DNA of 11,943 nt from positions 1 through 11,943 of the forward strand of contig JAGSPR010000191.1 in the NCBI GenBank assembly GCA_018262455.1, read 5' to 3'. The position numbers and the translations under genes were made by a program. The notes below the pieces were generated by a model. That model made no database searches and was not told the origin of the DNA. It worked only from the letters and a program-made list of their open reading frames with translations. The stretch comes from Deltaproteobacteria bacterium (GTDB taxonomy: Bacteria; Myxococcota; Polyangia; Haliangiales; Haliangiaceae). Of this stretch, positions 1 through 6,611 are shown in pieces (position 1 is the stretch's first letter; every line of letters starts with the position of its first letter).

Positions 1-766
1 GCGCACCGTCGGTGGCAGCGCCGCGACCCGCGTGTGGGCGCGCGAGCACTACCTGATGTGGCAGCAGAAGCCGGGCGAGACGACCGGCGTCTACGTCCGC
101 GCCGGGCACTTCATGCCGGTGTTCGGGCTCCGGCTCGCGGAGCACCCGGTGTTCACGCGGCGCTACGGCGGCACCCCGCTGTTTGCCGACACCTACGCGG
201 CTGCCGTCGAGTACGTGGCGCCCAAGGGCGAGCTGCACTTCACCGGGTTCATCGAGGATCCGCTGATCGATCCCGTGTCCCACGCCAGCGGCGCGGCCGC
301 CTACGGCGAGCTTCGCGTCGGCGAGCACGCCGCGCTCGGTGCCGAGGGCATGTACGAGCAGACCGCCGACGACAAGAAGATCCGCGCCGGGATCACCGGC
401 AAGCTCTACCTGCCGGGGTCCGACCTGCTGCTGCAGGCCGAGCTCCAGTTCGTCAACCAGCTGGTCGACAAGACCCCGACCAACCCGGCGGGTGGCGCGC
501 CCAAGGGGATCGTGAGCTACCTGCTGATCTCGCGCATGCTCGGTAACGCCTTCCTGCTCGACCTCGGGTACGGCTTCTACGACCCGAACCTCCGGATCGC
601 CAACCTCGATCGCGATGCGTTCGACCTCAACCTCCACTGGTTCACGACCTCGCACCTCGAGCTCGTCTTGAACACGCGCTACGAGCTGATCGGCTATGAC
701 TTCGATGGCAAGAAGGGCGGCGACGCGGGCGCCTACGCGCTGTTCCAGGTCCACTACCGGATGTGA
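1..766 (+). CDS. Outer-membrane beta-barrel-like protein, C-terminal part (5' truncated by window)
   Basis: The reading frame is open from base 2 to a TGA at 764-766, so the gene starts before the window; the GTG at 32 has no visible ribosome binding site and is probably internal. The visible part, about 254 residues, alternates aromatic/hydrophobic and polar residues in short strands separated by Gly/Asp turns (for example YVRAGHFMPVFGLR, ELHFTGFIEDP, LVLNTRYELIGYDF). It ends in a strand close to the C-terminus (YALFQVHYRM), as in outer-membrane beta-barrels. There are no transmembrane helices and no cysteines. I infer a porin-like or other outer-membrane protein but cannot name the family or substrate. 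A possible stem-loop lies just downstream and the next gene starts 109 bp on, so it is probably the last gene of its unit. Alternative: a periplasmic beta-rich protein. Confidence 0.7.
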   Translation, partial: RTVGGSAATRVWAREHYLMWQQKPGETTGVYVRAGHFMPVFGLRLAEHPVFTRRYGGTPLFADTYAAAVEYVAPKGELHFTGFIEDPLIDPVSHASGAAAYGELRVGEHAALGAEGMYEQTADDKKIRAGITGKLYLPGSDLLLQAELQFVNQLVDKTPTNPAGGAPKGIVSYLLISRMLGNAFLLDLGYGFYDPNLRIANLDRDAFDLNLHWFTTSHLELVLNTRYELIGYDFDGKKGGDAGAYALFQVHYRM

Positions 767-783
767 GTCAGGCGCCCTGTCTG

Positions 784-823
784 GCCCGATGTCAGGCTTG
801 CGTAAGCAGCGAGCGCATCGGGC
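784..823 (+). other. Inverted repeat / composite stem-loop between the barrel gene and the peptide operon
   Basis: GCCCGATG at 784-791 is perfectly complementary to CATCGGGC at 816-823. The 24-nt interior holds a smaller hairpin, GCTT-GCGT-AAGC at 796-807. No T-run follows, so it is not a classical intrinsic terminator. It could be a transcript-end structure for the upstream gene, an operator, or a leader element of the peptide operon that starts at 876. Confidence 0.35.
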
Positions 824-875
824 ATAACCGGCGCCGTCCCCTGGTTTCGCTCCTCGAACCCCAGAGGACGGAACC

Positions 876-1181
876 ATGAAGATCAAGCAGACCAGGTACA
901 TGCTGTTCGCGGTGGCGATCGCGAACGGCACCGTCGCGACGGCGGCTGCGGAGCCATCAGTTCCCGTGCAGGCACCGCGGACGCTCGCCACCGGTCAGCC
1001 GGCGTGCGGCAACGTGATGTACAAGACCCCCGAACACCCGGCGTGCCCGACGCTCCGCACCATCGTGACGGTGATCGAACAAGCCCGGGAGCTCGGCCAG
1101 GATCTGCCGTTCGTGCGCAGCCCTGCGCGCGCCGCGCGGTCGTCGTTAACAGTTGCCCTCAAGGACCGTCCTCGTCCCTGA
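876..1181 (+). CDS. Small exported Cys-containing peptide, paralogue 1 of a tandem pair
   Basis: A 101-residue protein of unrecognised family. The start is supported by AGAGGA at 863-868, seven bases before ATG. The N-terminus looks like a Sec signal peptide: basic residues (MKIKQTR), a hydrophobic core and an Ala-rich cleavage region around residues 21-26 (ATAAAE). The mature part carries PRTLATGQPACGNV and then C57, giving a CX12C pair (C44/C57). The same segment with identical spacing recurs in the next gene, so the two are tandem paralogues. The tail after C57 (about 44 residues) is Arg-rich and absent from paralogue 2; near its end it uses the low-GC codons TTA ACA GTT, unusual for this genome. 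The stop is 12 bp before the next start, so the genes are probably co-transcribed. Possible roles are a secreted peptide, a precursor modified by the downstream di-iron protein, or a small metal- or disulfide-binding protein; none is proven. Confidence 0.7.
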   Translation: MKIKQTRYMLFAVAIANGTVATAAAEPSVPVQAPRTLATGQPACGNVMYKTPEHPACPTLRTIVTVIEQARELGQDLPFVRSPARAARSSLTVALKDRPRP

Positions 1182-1193
1182 AAGCAGGCATCC

Positions 1194-1550
1194 ATGACGA
1201 AGCGAAAGGTCACCAAGCTACTGGCCGTGGTCGCCCTGACCGCGAGCGCGCCCCTGATCGCGAGCGCCGATCACGCGACCCTCCGAGCCCCGGCGGGCCA
1301 CCGAGGCGAGCCCGACCTCCGGCCCGCGCCCGCTCCGCCCGTGGGCTCGTCGCTCGATCCCTGGGCGACCGATCCCTGGGCGACCGCGGCACGCTCGAGC
1401 CCGCAACCGGCGCAGCGTGTCGCCCGGCCGCTCGTGGAGTCGATGTTCGCGGTGTTCGGGATCTCGGTGCCCCGCCAGCTCCAGACCGGCGCGCCGGCCT
1501 GCGGCAACGTGGCGGGCCGTGCGCCGCGCCCGGTGGACTGCAAGCCGTGA
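1194..1550 (+). CDS. Small exported Cys-containing peptide, paralogue 2 of a tandem pair
   Basis: A 118-residue protein of unrecognised family. The N-terminus (MTKRKVTK, then a hydrophobic core LLAVVALTASAPLIASA) is a good Sec signal peptide, with likely cleavage after the ASA at residues 23-25. The middle is Pro/Ala-rich and low-complexity, with DPWAT twice in tandem. The C-terminus has PRQLQTGAPACGNV and C116, with the CX12C spacing (C103/C116) of paralogue 1. Aligned from PR to CGNV, 11 of 14 residues are identical. In paralogue 1 the motif is central; here it forms the extreme C-terminus and ends ...DCKP. The stop TGA (1548-1550) overlaps the ATG (1550-1552) of the ferritin-like gene, which implies translational coupling and a shared function. 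The ribosome binding site is weak (AGG at 1186-1188). A core-peptide role is inference. Confidence 0.7.
   Translation: MTKRKVTKLLAVVALTASAPLIASADHATLRAPAGHRGEPDLRPAPAPPVGSSLDPWATDPWATAARSSPQPAQRVARPLVESMFAVFGISVPRQLQTGAPACGNVAGRAPRPVDCKP
1356..1385 (+). repeat. 15-bp perfect tandem duplication inside peptide gene 2
   Basis: GATCCCTGGGCGACC occurs twice back to back (1356-1370, 1371-1385) and encodes the in-frame duplication DPWATDPWAT in the low-complexity linker of the second exported peptide. The copies are identical at the DNA level, suggesting a recent slippage duplication. No mobile-element features surround it. Confidence 0.85.
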
Positions 1551-2350
1551 TGTTCGAGCTGGCCTGGCGGGGTGGCGCGACCGCCTCGCGGTTGCACCAG
1601 CGACGCCCCGGTGGCGACGACCTGCCGTGGGGCACGCTCGATCTGGCGCGCTACCCGGACCTCCACGGGCTCGAGGCGCGCAAGATCTGGAGCAACGGGG
1701 TGTTCACCGAATACGCGAGCGCGGCGGCGTTCTCGGCTCTGACCACGGCGATGCTCCAGTGTGGCGCGCCCGTCGACCTGATCGCGATGTCGGGCGATAT
1801 CGTCGTGGACGAGCTGTTCCACGTCGAGCTGTCGTCGCGGCTCACGATGGAGCTCGGCGGCGCGGTGCCGCTCGAGTTCGACCTCGCGAAGATCGCGCCG
1901 GTCACCACGCCCGGATGCCGTCCGCTGATGCGGGCCGCCGAGATCGCGATCACGACGTCCTGTGTGAGCGAGTCGCTGTCGGTCCCCGCGATGGCGCGGT
2001 CGCGCGCGCTCGCCGCCGAGCCGCTCGTGCGTGCGGTGCTCGATCGGTTGCTCGCCGACGAAGGTCCGCACGCGCGGCTCGGGTTCTGGTTCCTCGAGTG
2101 GGCGGAGGACGAGCTCACGATCGACGACCGCGTTCGGCTCGCGCGGCTCGCCGAGGACACGATCGCGGTCTACGCGCCGCTGTGGCGCGAGGATCCGTGT
2201 GACACGTGCCCGCTGCCCAGCGGGCTCGGCGGACACGACGAGATCGGCAAGCGCGCGCTGCGTGATGCCGTCGAGCACAGCATCGCGCGTCCGCTCGCGA
2301 GACATGGGATCGAGCTCGACGCGCGGCGCGTCGCCGCGCTGTCGGCGTGA
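1550..2350 (+). CDS. Ferritin-like di-iron protein (putative oxidase/oxygenase), coupled to the peptide genes
   Basis: A 266-residue soluble protein without signal peptide. The pattern E54 (helix A), D87-E88-x2-H91 (helix B), E141 (helix C), D170-E171-x2-H174 (helix D) is the standard carboxylate/histidine ligand set of ferritin-like four-helix di-iron proteins. That family includes ferritins, rubrerythrins, ribonucleotide reductase R2 and AurF-type N-oxygenases. DExxH rather than plain ExxH recalls the oxygenase/R2 side, but I cannot assign a substrate. A CDTC pair lies near the C-terminus, in WREDPCDTCPLP. The start ATG overlaps the stop of peptide gene 2 (TGATG); a GTG at 1547 is a possible alternative. 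The frame stays open upstream to about 1004, but that stretch overlaps the peptide genes and is a shadow. From the coupling I infer that it acts on, or with, the two exported peptides before secretion. An unrelated oxidative-stress or iron-handling role is possible. Confidence 0.75.
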   Translation: MFELAWRGGATASRLHQRRPGGDDLPWGTLDLARYPDLHGLEARKIWSNGVFTEYASAAAFSALTTAMLQCGAPVDLIAMSGDIVVDELFHVELSSRLTMELGGAVPLEFDLAKIAPVTTPGCRPLMRAAEIAITTSCVSESLSVPAMARSRALAAEPLVRAVLDRLLADEGPHARLGFWFLEWAEDELTIDDRVRLARLAEDTIAVYAPLWREDPCDTCPLPSGLGGHDEIGKRALRDAVEHSIARPLARHGIELDARRVAALSA

Positions 2351-2483
2351 CAGCCGCTTCCGGGCGGCTCCGGTGCTCACGCGTGTGCGCACCCGTGCCG
2401 CCACGCACAGGCCCAAATTCAGGTCTTGACCGCGGGGGCGGCCTCGAGTGACATCCCGTCCTATGAGCCTCGGGGGAGCGCGT

Positions 2484-5400
2484 ATGAAAGCACCGCGGAT
2501 CGACCTGTTTTTCGTGATCACGTCGATCGTGTTCGCGGTGTCCTGCGGCGGGGGAGGCTGCGGCGGGTGCTCGACGTTCGAGCCGATCCCGGGCGGTTTC
2601 CCGGCGGCCAAGCGCAATCCGAACGCGGCCCAGGTTCGCGTCACCCAGGCAGGGCTGTCGGCGATCGAGGCCGATCCTGCGGGGCTGCTCGGCACCATCG
2701 GTGGCGCCATGGCTGGGGTCCTCAAGTTCAACGCGCCGGCGAACTGCGGCGGCACGACGCCGATCTGCTGTCCCGGTGGCAATCCGGTGAGCCCGTGCGG
2801 TCCGATCGCCATCGATCTCAACCAGCAGCAAGGTGATCTGCCGCGGCTCGAGCTCAACCCGGCCCAGGGGGCCTCACGGCTCGACGTCGTCGTGCGCGCG
2901 CGCGTCAAGACCGAGATGGACATCCCGGTGAAGGTCCCGATCGCGGGGGATTGCGGCGTCGCGATCGACACGACCGCCGGCACGACCAAGGACATCCAGA
3001 TCGACGCACCGATCAGCTTCGTGCAGGACGCGACCACGGGGACGACCCGCGTCGCCGTCGGCACGGTGAGCCTGGCCAACCTCGCGAGCGAGGACGTGAG
3101 CCTCAACGGTGGCATCGGCTGCCAGATCGCGAACCTCGGACTCGGCTTCTTCATCGGCATCCTCAAGGACCAGCTGACGGGCGCAGTCCAGGGCGCGATC
3201 CAGGATCAGACGTGCAAGTCGTGCCCCTCGGGCGACGTCGGCGAGTGCGGCCCGTTCGCGACCGCCTGCACCGACAACGTCTGCATGGAAGGCGCCCAGT
3301 GCCTGCAGGAGCTCGGGCTGTCGGGCCGCGCGCGCGGCAGCTCGCTGTTCGGGGCGTTCTCGCCCGGCACCTCCGGCGCGCTCGATCTCTACGAGGTCGC
3401 GGGTGGCTACGCGACGTCCAACAACAGCGGCCTCGCGCTCGGCTTGCTCGGCGGCATGCAGCCGGGTGGCACGGTCCGCGATCGTTGCGGCCCGCCCGCC
3501 ACCGATCCCGGCCTGACCAACATCCCGCTGTCGGCGTTCTTCCAGGGCAACACGCGGCCCGACACGGGCGATCCGTTCGGGATCGCGATCGGCCTCCACA
3601 AGTCGCAGCTCGCGCAGTTCGCGTACGCCGGCTACGACGGCGGCCTGCTGTGCCTCACGATCGGCTCGGGCACGGTCACGCAGCTCTCGACCGACACGCT
3701 GTCGCTCCTGTCGCGCTCGCTCGGCAAGCTCGTCGAGAGTAACGCGCCGGTCGCGATCGGCCTGCGCCCGCAGTCGCCACCGGTGATCACGCTCGGTCGG
3801 AACATCTTCACCGACGACGGCCAGGGCGGAAAGACGCTCACCGAGGCGCTGCTCGACATCAAGTTCACCGCGATGGAGCTCGACTTCTTCGCCTCGGTCG
3901 ACGACCAGTACATCCGCATCCTGACCGTCGTTTCGGACGTTCACCTCCCGGTGGGCCTCCAGGTCACCGGCACGGGCGAGCTCGCACCGGTCATCGCAGC
4001 GCCCGATGATGCGTTCACGAACATCTCGGTCAAGAACTCCGAGGCGCTGACCGAGACCCCGGCCGAGCTCGCGGCGCTGTTCCCGAACATCCTCGGGCTC
4101 GTGCTGCCGCAGCTGTCGAACGGCCTGCCGCCGATCGCGCTGCCCACGATCGGCGGGCTGAGCCTGCAGGTCACCGACATCACGGCCGTCGACAACGCGT
4201 CGTTCCTCGCGATCTTCGCCAACCTGGTGCCCGCCCCGGTGGCGCGCCCGGTCGACACGAAGGTGGCGCTCGGTGACATCTACGAGCCGGCGGAGACCGT
4301 GCAGCGGGATCCGACCCAGTGGAACCATGCGAAAGGGCCGAGCATCGCGCTCGAGCTCGATGGCGACGTGACCGGGCTGGAGTGGTCGGAACGGATCGAT
4401 GCCGGCACGTGGACGGCGTGGTCGACGAATGCGCGCCCGACGCTACGTTCGAGCGTGTTCTGGTTGCCCGGTCGCCACACGATCGAGGTCCGCGCGCGGC
4501 AGATCGGCAAGCCCGAGACGATCGACACCACGCCGGTCTCGCTCGACGTGGTGCTCGGCGCGCACGGAAGCGATCGCCGGTCGCCGGTACGCGGCTTCCA
4601 TGGCCAGCCTGGTGAGGGCGGCTGCAACTGCGACGCCGCTGGGACCAGTCCGCTGGCGGCGGCACCGTTCGCGCTGCTCATCCTCGCGCTGATGCTCCCG
4701 ACCCGACGGATCGCGCGTCGCATGCGGCGCGCCGTGACCAGGCGCCGGCTCGGTGCGGTGACCTGGCTCGCCGTGATCGCGCTGTTGCCGGGCTGCAGCT
4801 GCGGCTCGGCGCCGTGTGGAGATGCCGACTGTCTGCCCGGCGACGTCGAGCACGGAGGGCTCGGCCGGTGGACCAGCATCGCCGCCGACGATGGCCGCGT
4901 CATCGTCGCAACCTATGACCAGGGCCTCGGCGATCTCGTCGCGGCCGACGTGACCGATCCGACCAGCCCCGTGCTCCGCGTCGTCGATGGGATCCCCGAA
5001 GGCGGCAAGGCGACGCACGATCCGTCGAGCTATCGCGATGGCATCGAAGATCCCGGCCCCGATGTCGGCGCGTGGACGTCGACCGCGATGTCGGGCGGGC
5101 TCGCGAAGATCGCGTACCAGGACCGCGAGGCCGGGACGCTCAAGTACGCGTTCGAGACCAAGCCGAACGCGTGGAGCAGCTACGTGCTGGACGCCGGCAC
5201 TGGTGAAGAGGTTGGCCGCTACACCTCGCTCGTGATCGACGCTGACGGCAACCCTGCGGTCGCGTACATCGCGCTCGGCAACGACGATGGCGCAGGCCAC
5301 CGGGTCACCGAGCTCCGCGTGATGCGCGCAAACCGCGCCGATCCGCAGCCGGCCGACTGGACCTCGCACCTGATCGCGGCCGGCAACGGGACCTGCGGTG

Positions 5401-6137
5401 GGCTGTGTGGCGCCGGCGAGGCGTGCATCGCTGGCATCGATGGGCAGACCTGCACCGTGACGACCTCGGACTGCACCGCGACGTGTGCGGACACCGAGGC
5501 GTGTATCGCGGGGACGTGCACGGCCGCGTTCGGCGAGCCCAAGGTGTCGGATCTCGCGAGCGGCACCGGGCTGTTCGTCAAGCTGGTCGTGCTCGCGGAC
5601 GGCAGGCTCGTCGCGGTGTACTACGACCGCAACGCGCACGGCCTCAAGCTTGCGGTCGAGGCTGGCGCGGGCATGAACACGTTCACCCCGTCCGATCTCG
5701 ATGGCGGCGCGATCGGCGATCGCGGGCTATGGGCGAGCGCGGTCGTCGACGGCAACGGCACGATCCACATCGCGTATCAGGACGCGATCGGCGACCAGCT
5801 GATGTACACGACCTGGAACGGCACGCCCGGAACGCCCGAGATCGTGGACGATGGTCAGCGTCCCGGTGATCGGACGCACTCGGTGGGCGCCGCGGCGTCG
5901 ATCTACCTCGCCAACGGCACGCCAACGATCGCGTACCAGGATGGCGTGACGGCGGATGTCCATGTCGCCGTGAAGTCGGCGACGGCGTGGACCACGACCG
6001 GGGTGGCCACCGGGCTCCTGCTCGATGGCTTCTCGATCGCGACCACCACCGGCCACGGCGGCACGCCCTACCTTGCCTGGGATCGGCTCGATCCGGCGGT
6101 CTCGCCGCCGAACGGCCTCGTGGTCCAGACGCAGTAG
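2484..6137 (+). CDS. Giant lipoprotein: TULIP/BPI-like region, Ig-like domain, MYXO-CTERM-like segment, second lipobox, propeller-like region
   Basis: 1217 residues from ATG 2484, chosen for GGGGGAG at 2472-2477 and a lipoprotein signal ending in AVSC (residue 21); ATG 2463 is an alternative. Residues 40-240 and 310-585 look like the two halves of a tubular lipid-binding (BPI/TULIP) protein, for example GLLCLTI after a Gln/Ala-rich helix and a LALPTIGGLSLQV-like terminal strand; this is fold inference. A Cys-rich stretch lies at 244-273. Residues 600-705 resemble an Ig-like surface domain (WSERIDAGTWTAW, GRHTIEVRAR). At 714-746 come CNC, a hydrophobic stretch and Arg-rich residues, resembling a MYXO-CTERM tail. 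A second lipoprotein-like signal ends at LPGC (C771). Residues 795-1217 contain seven propeller-like repeats. Function unknown; the envelope location and lipid-binding idea are inferred. It could be two genes fused in frame. Confidence 0.75.
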   Translation: MKAPRIDLFFVITSIVFAVSCGGGGCGGCSTFEPIPGGFPAAKRNPNAAQVRVTQAGLSAIEADPAGLLGTIGGAMAGVLKFNAPANCGGTTPICCPGGNPVSPCGPIAIDLNQQQGDLPRLELNPAQGASRLDVVVRARVKTEMDIPVKVPIAGDCGVAIDTTAGTTKDIQIDAPISFVQDATTGTTRVAVGTVSLANLASEDVSLNGGIGCQIANLGLGFFIGILKDQLTGAVQGAIQDQTCKSCPSGDVGECGPFATACTDNVCMEGAQCLQELGLSGRARGSSLFGAFSPGTSGALDLYEVAGGYATSNNSGLALGLLGGMQPGGTVRDRCGPPATDPGLTNIPLSAFFQGNTRPDTGDPFGIAIGLHKSQLAQFAYAGYDGGLLCLTIGSGTVTQLSTDTLSLLSRSLGKLVESNAPVAIGLRPQSPPVITLGRNIFTDDGQGGKTLTEALLDIKFTAMELDFFASVDDQYIRILTVVSDVHLPVGLQVTGTGELAPVIAAPDDAFTNISVKNSEALTETPAELAALFPNILGLVLPQLSNGLPPIALPTIGGLSLQVTDITAVDNASFLAIFANLVPAPVARPVDTKVALGDIYEPAETVQRDPTQWNHAKGPSIALELDGDVTGLEWSERIDAGTWTAWSTNARPTLRSSVFWLPGRHTIEVRARQIGKPETIDTTPVSLDVVLGAHGSDRRSPVRGFHGQPGEGGCNCDAAGTSPLAAAPFALLILALMLPTRRIARRMRRAVTRRRLGAVTWLAVIALLPGCSCGSAPCGDADCLPGDVEHGGLGRWTSIAADDGRVIVATYDQGLGDLVAADVTDPTSPVLRVVDGIPEGGKATHDPSSYRDGIEDPGPDVGAWTSTAMSGGLAKIAYQDREAGTLKYAFETKPNAWSSYVLDAGTGEEVGRYTSLVIDADGNPAVAYIALGNDDGAGHRVTELRVMRANRADPQPADWTSHLIAAGNGTCGGLCGAGEACIAGIDGQTCTVTTSDCTATCADTEACIAGTCTAAFGEPKVSDLASGTGLFVKLVVLADGRLVAVYYDRNAHGLKLAVEAGAGMNTFTPSDLDGGAIGDRGLWASAVVDGNGTIHIAYQDAIGDQLMYTTWNGTPGTPEIVDDGQRPGDRTHSVGAAASIYLANGTPTIAYQDGVTADVHVAVKSATAWTTTGVATGLLLDGFSIATTTGHGGTPYLAWDRLDPAVSPPNGLVVQTQ
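4623..4796 (+). other. Internal MYXO-CTERM-like tail followed by second lipoprotein signal (possible gene-fusion junction)
   Basis: Within the 2484-6137 frame, codons 714-771 read C-N-C, a short linker, a hydrophobic segment (residues 723-739), RRIARR, then from M747 MRRAVTRRRLG, a second hydrophobic segment and the lipobox LLPGC (C771). In myxobacteria a Cys motif plus hydrophobic helix plus Arg cluster normally ends a protein, and basic residues plus hydrophobic core plus LPGC normally begin one. ATG 4722 and GTG 4734 could both start a separate lipoprotein of about 470 residues. GTG 4734 overlaps an out-of-frame TGA at 4735-4737, the usual layout of coupled genes. Neither start has a good ribosome binding site. 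Read as one protein, the two hydrophobic segments could form a hairpin with the Arg-rich loop in the cytoplasm. Confidence 0.55.
5394..5519 (+). other. Cys-rich double module inserted in the propeller-like region
   Basis: Eight cysteines between C971 and C1012 of the giant lipoprotein fall into two related modules, C-x3-C-x5-C-x8-C and C-x3-C-x5-C-x4-C, both containing EACIAG. They sit between the third and fourth propeller-like repeats. Such disulfide-rich repeats are common in secreted myxobacterial proteins; the binding role is unknown. Confidence 0.6.
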
Positions 6138-6151
6138 CGCAATCAGCGCGC

Positions 6152-6176
6152 GCAGACACGCACGACGTGCGTCTTT
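6152..6176 (+). terminator. Candidate terminator after the giant lipoprotein gene
   Basis: ACGCAC (6158-6163) and GTGCGT (6167-6172) form a six-base stem with a three-base loop, followed by CTTTG, about 20 bases after the TAG at 6135-6137. The T-run is only three bases, so termination would be weak. It lies in the convergent gap ahead of the minus-strand gene ending at 6228. Confidence 0.35.
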
Positions 6177-6227
6177 GCCCCACCTCGGTCGCCGTGGGCT
6201 GAAGGGCGTCACGGGCGCGCTGGCGAG

Positions 6228-6611
6228 CTACTGCGCGTGCGCGTGGGTGTGAAGGTTCTTGCGCTTCGTCCGCGCGGCCTTGAGGTCGCGCTTCGACATG
6301 CCCTCGGTGGCGCCGGCTTGCCCGGCTTGCCCGGCGTCCAGCGGGAGCTCGGTCTCGCGCGAACGCAGGTAGCGCACCAGGAAGATTGTGCCGCCGACCG
6401 CGACGCCGGCGATCGCCAGGCCGATCAGGCCGCGCGTGGGGCCGACGCGACGCGCAAGATTCGCGGTGCCATTGCCGACGCGCCTGGCGAGCACGGAGGT
6501 GCCGTTGCCGATGCGCTTGGCAAGGTCGGCGGACGTCCCGCCAACGGTCTTCGCCACATCGCCGGCGCCACCACCGAGAGAGTGGATGACATTCTTCACG
6601 GTGTTCATCAT
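6228..6611 (-). CDS. Small membrane protein with four 11-residue amphipathic repeats
   Basis: A 127-residue protein of unrecognised family. The start is MMNTVKN at 6611 (second ATG at 6608). The frame is open further upstream, but that part is compositionally unlike a protein start and overlaps the divergent gene. Residues 19-60 hold four tandem 11-mers: VAKTVGGTSAD, LAKRIGNGTSV, LARRVGNGTAN and LARRVGP. Hydrophobic residues recur every 11 positions with Lys/Arg pairs between, so as a helix it would be amphipathic and cationic, suited to membrane-surface binding. Residues 61-79 (GLIGLAIAGVAVGGTIFLV) form a single transmembrane segment followed by RYLRSR, so the C-terminus is probably cytoplasmic. 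The tail is basic and ends HTHAHAQ. No clear ribosome binding site is seen. It converges with the giant lipoprotein gene and diverges from the TIGR02996 gene. Function unknown. Confidence 0.65.
   Translation of the reverse strand: MMNTVKNVIHSLGGGAGDVAKTVGGTSADLAKRIGNGTSVLARRVGNGTANLARRVGPTRGLIGLAIAGVAVGGTIFLVRYLRSRETELPLDAGQAGQAGATEGMSKRDLKAARTKRKNLHTHAHAQ
6438..6557 (-). repeat. 33-bp-period repeat encoding 11-residue helical units
   Basis: The DNA of codons 19-58 of the minus-strand gene repeats with a 33-bp period. On the plus strand the recurring words are variants of GGTGCCATTGCCGACGCG and GGTGCCGTTGCCGATGCG. The best copies are the second and third units; the outer ones have diverged, consistent with older tandem duplication retained in frame. 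Confidence 0.75.

Noticed and set aside
1004..1549. Upstream extension of the ferritin-like gene
   Set aside because: The open frame runs back to about 1004 but is out of frame with, and overlaps, the two peptide genes and gives Arg/Pro-rich nonsense. The overlapping ATG at 1550 is the natural start.
2426..2431. TTGACC as a -35 element for the giant lipoprotein gene
   Set aside because: No acceptable -10 sequence at 15-19 bases downstream; the AT-containing TATGAG near 2462 is too far.
1271..3166. Long minus-strand open frame (631 codons)
   Set aside because: It lies antisense to the peptide, ferritin-like and giant lipoprotein genes, all with motifs, signal peptides and good starts. It is Arg/Pro/Ala-rich without recognisable motifs, as expected from antisense of GC-rich coding DNA.
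2874..4328. Minus-strand open frame (484 codons)
   Set aside because: Composition dominated by Arg, Asp, Glu and Ala with no motif; it is the mirror of the sense strand encoding the lipid-binding-like region.
4443..5639. Minus-strand open frame (398 codons)
   Set aside because: Antisense to the propeller-like half of the giant lipoprotein, which has clear repeated motifs; composition is that of a shadow frame.
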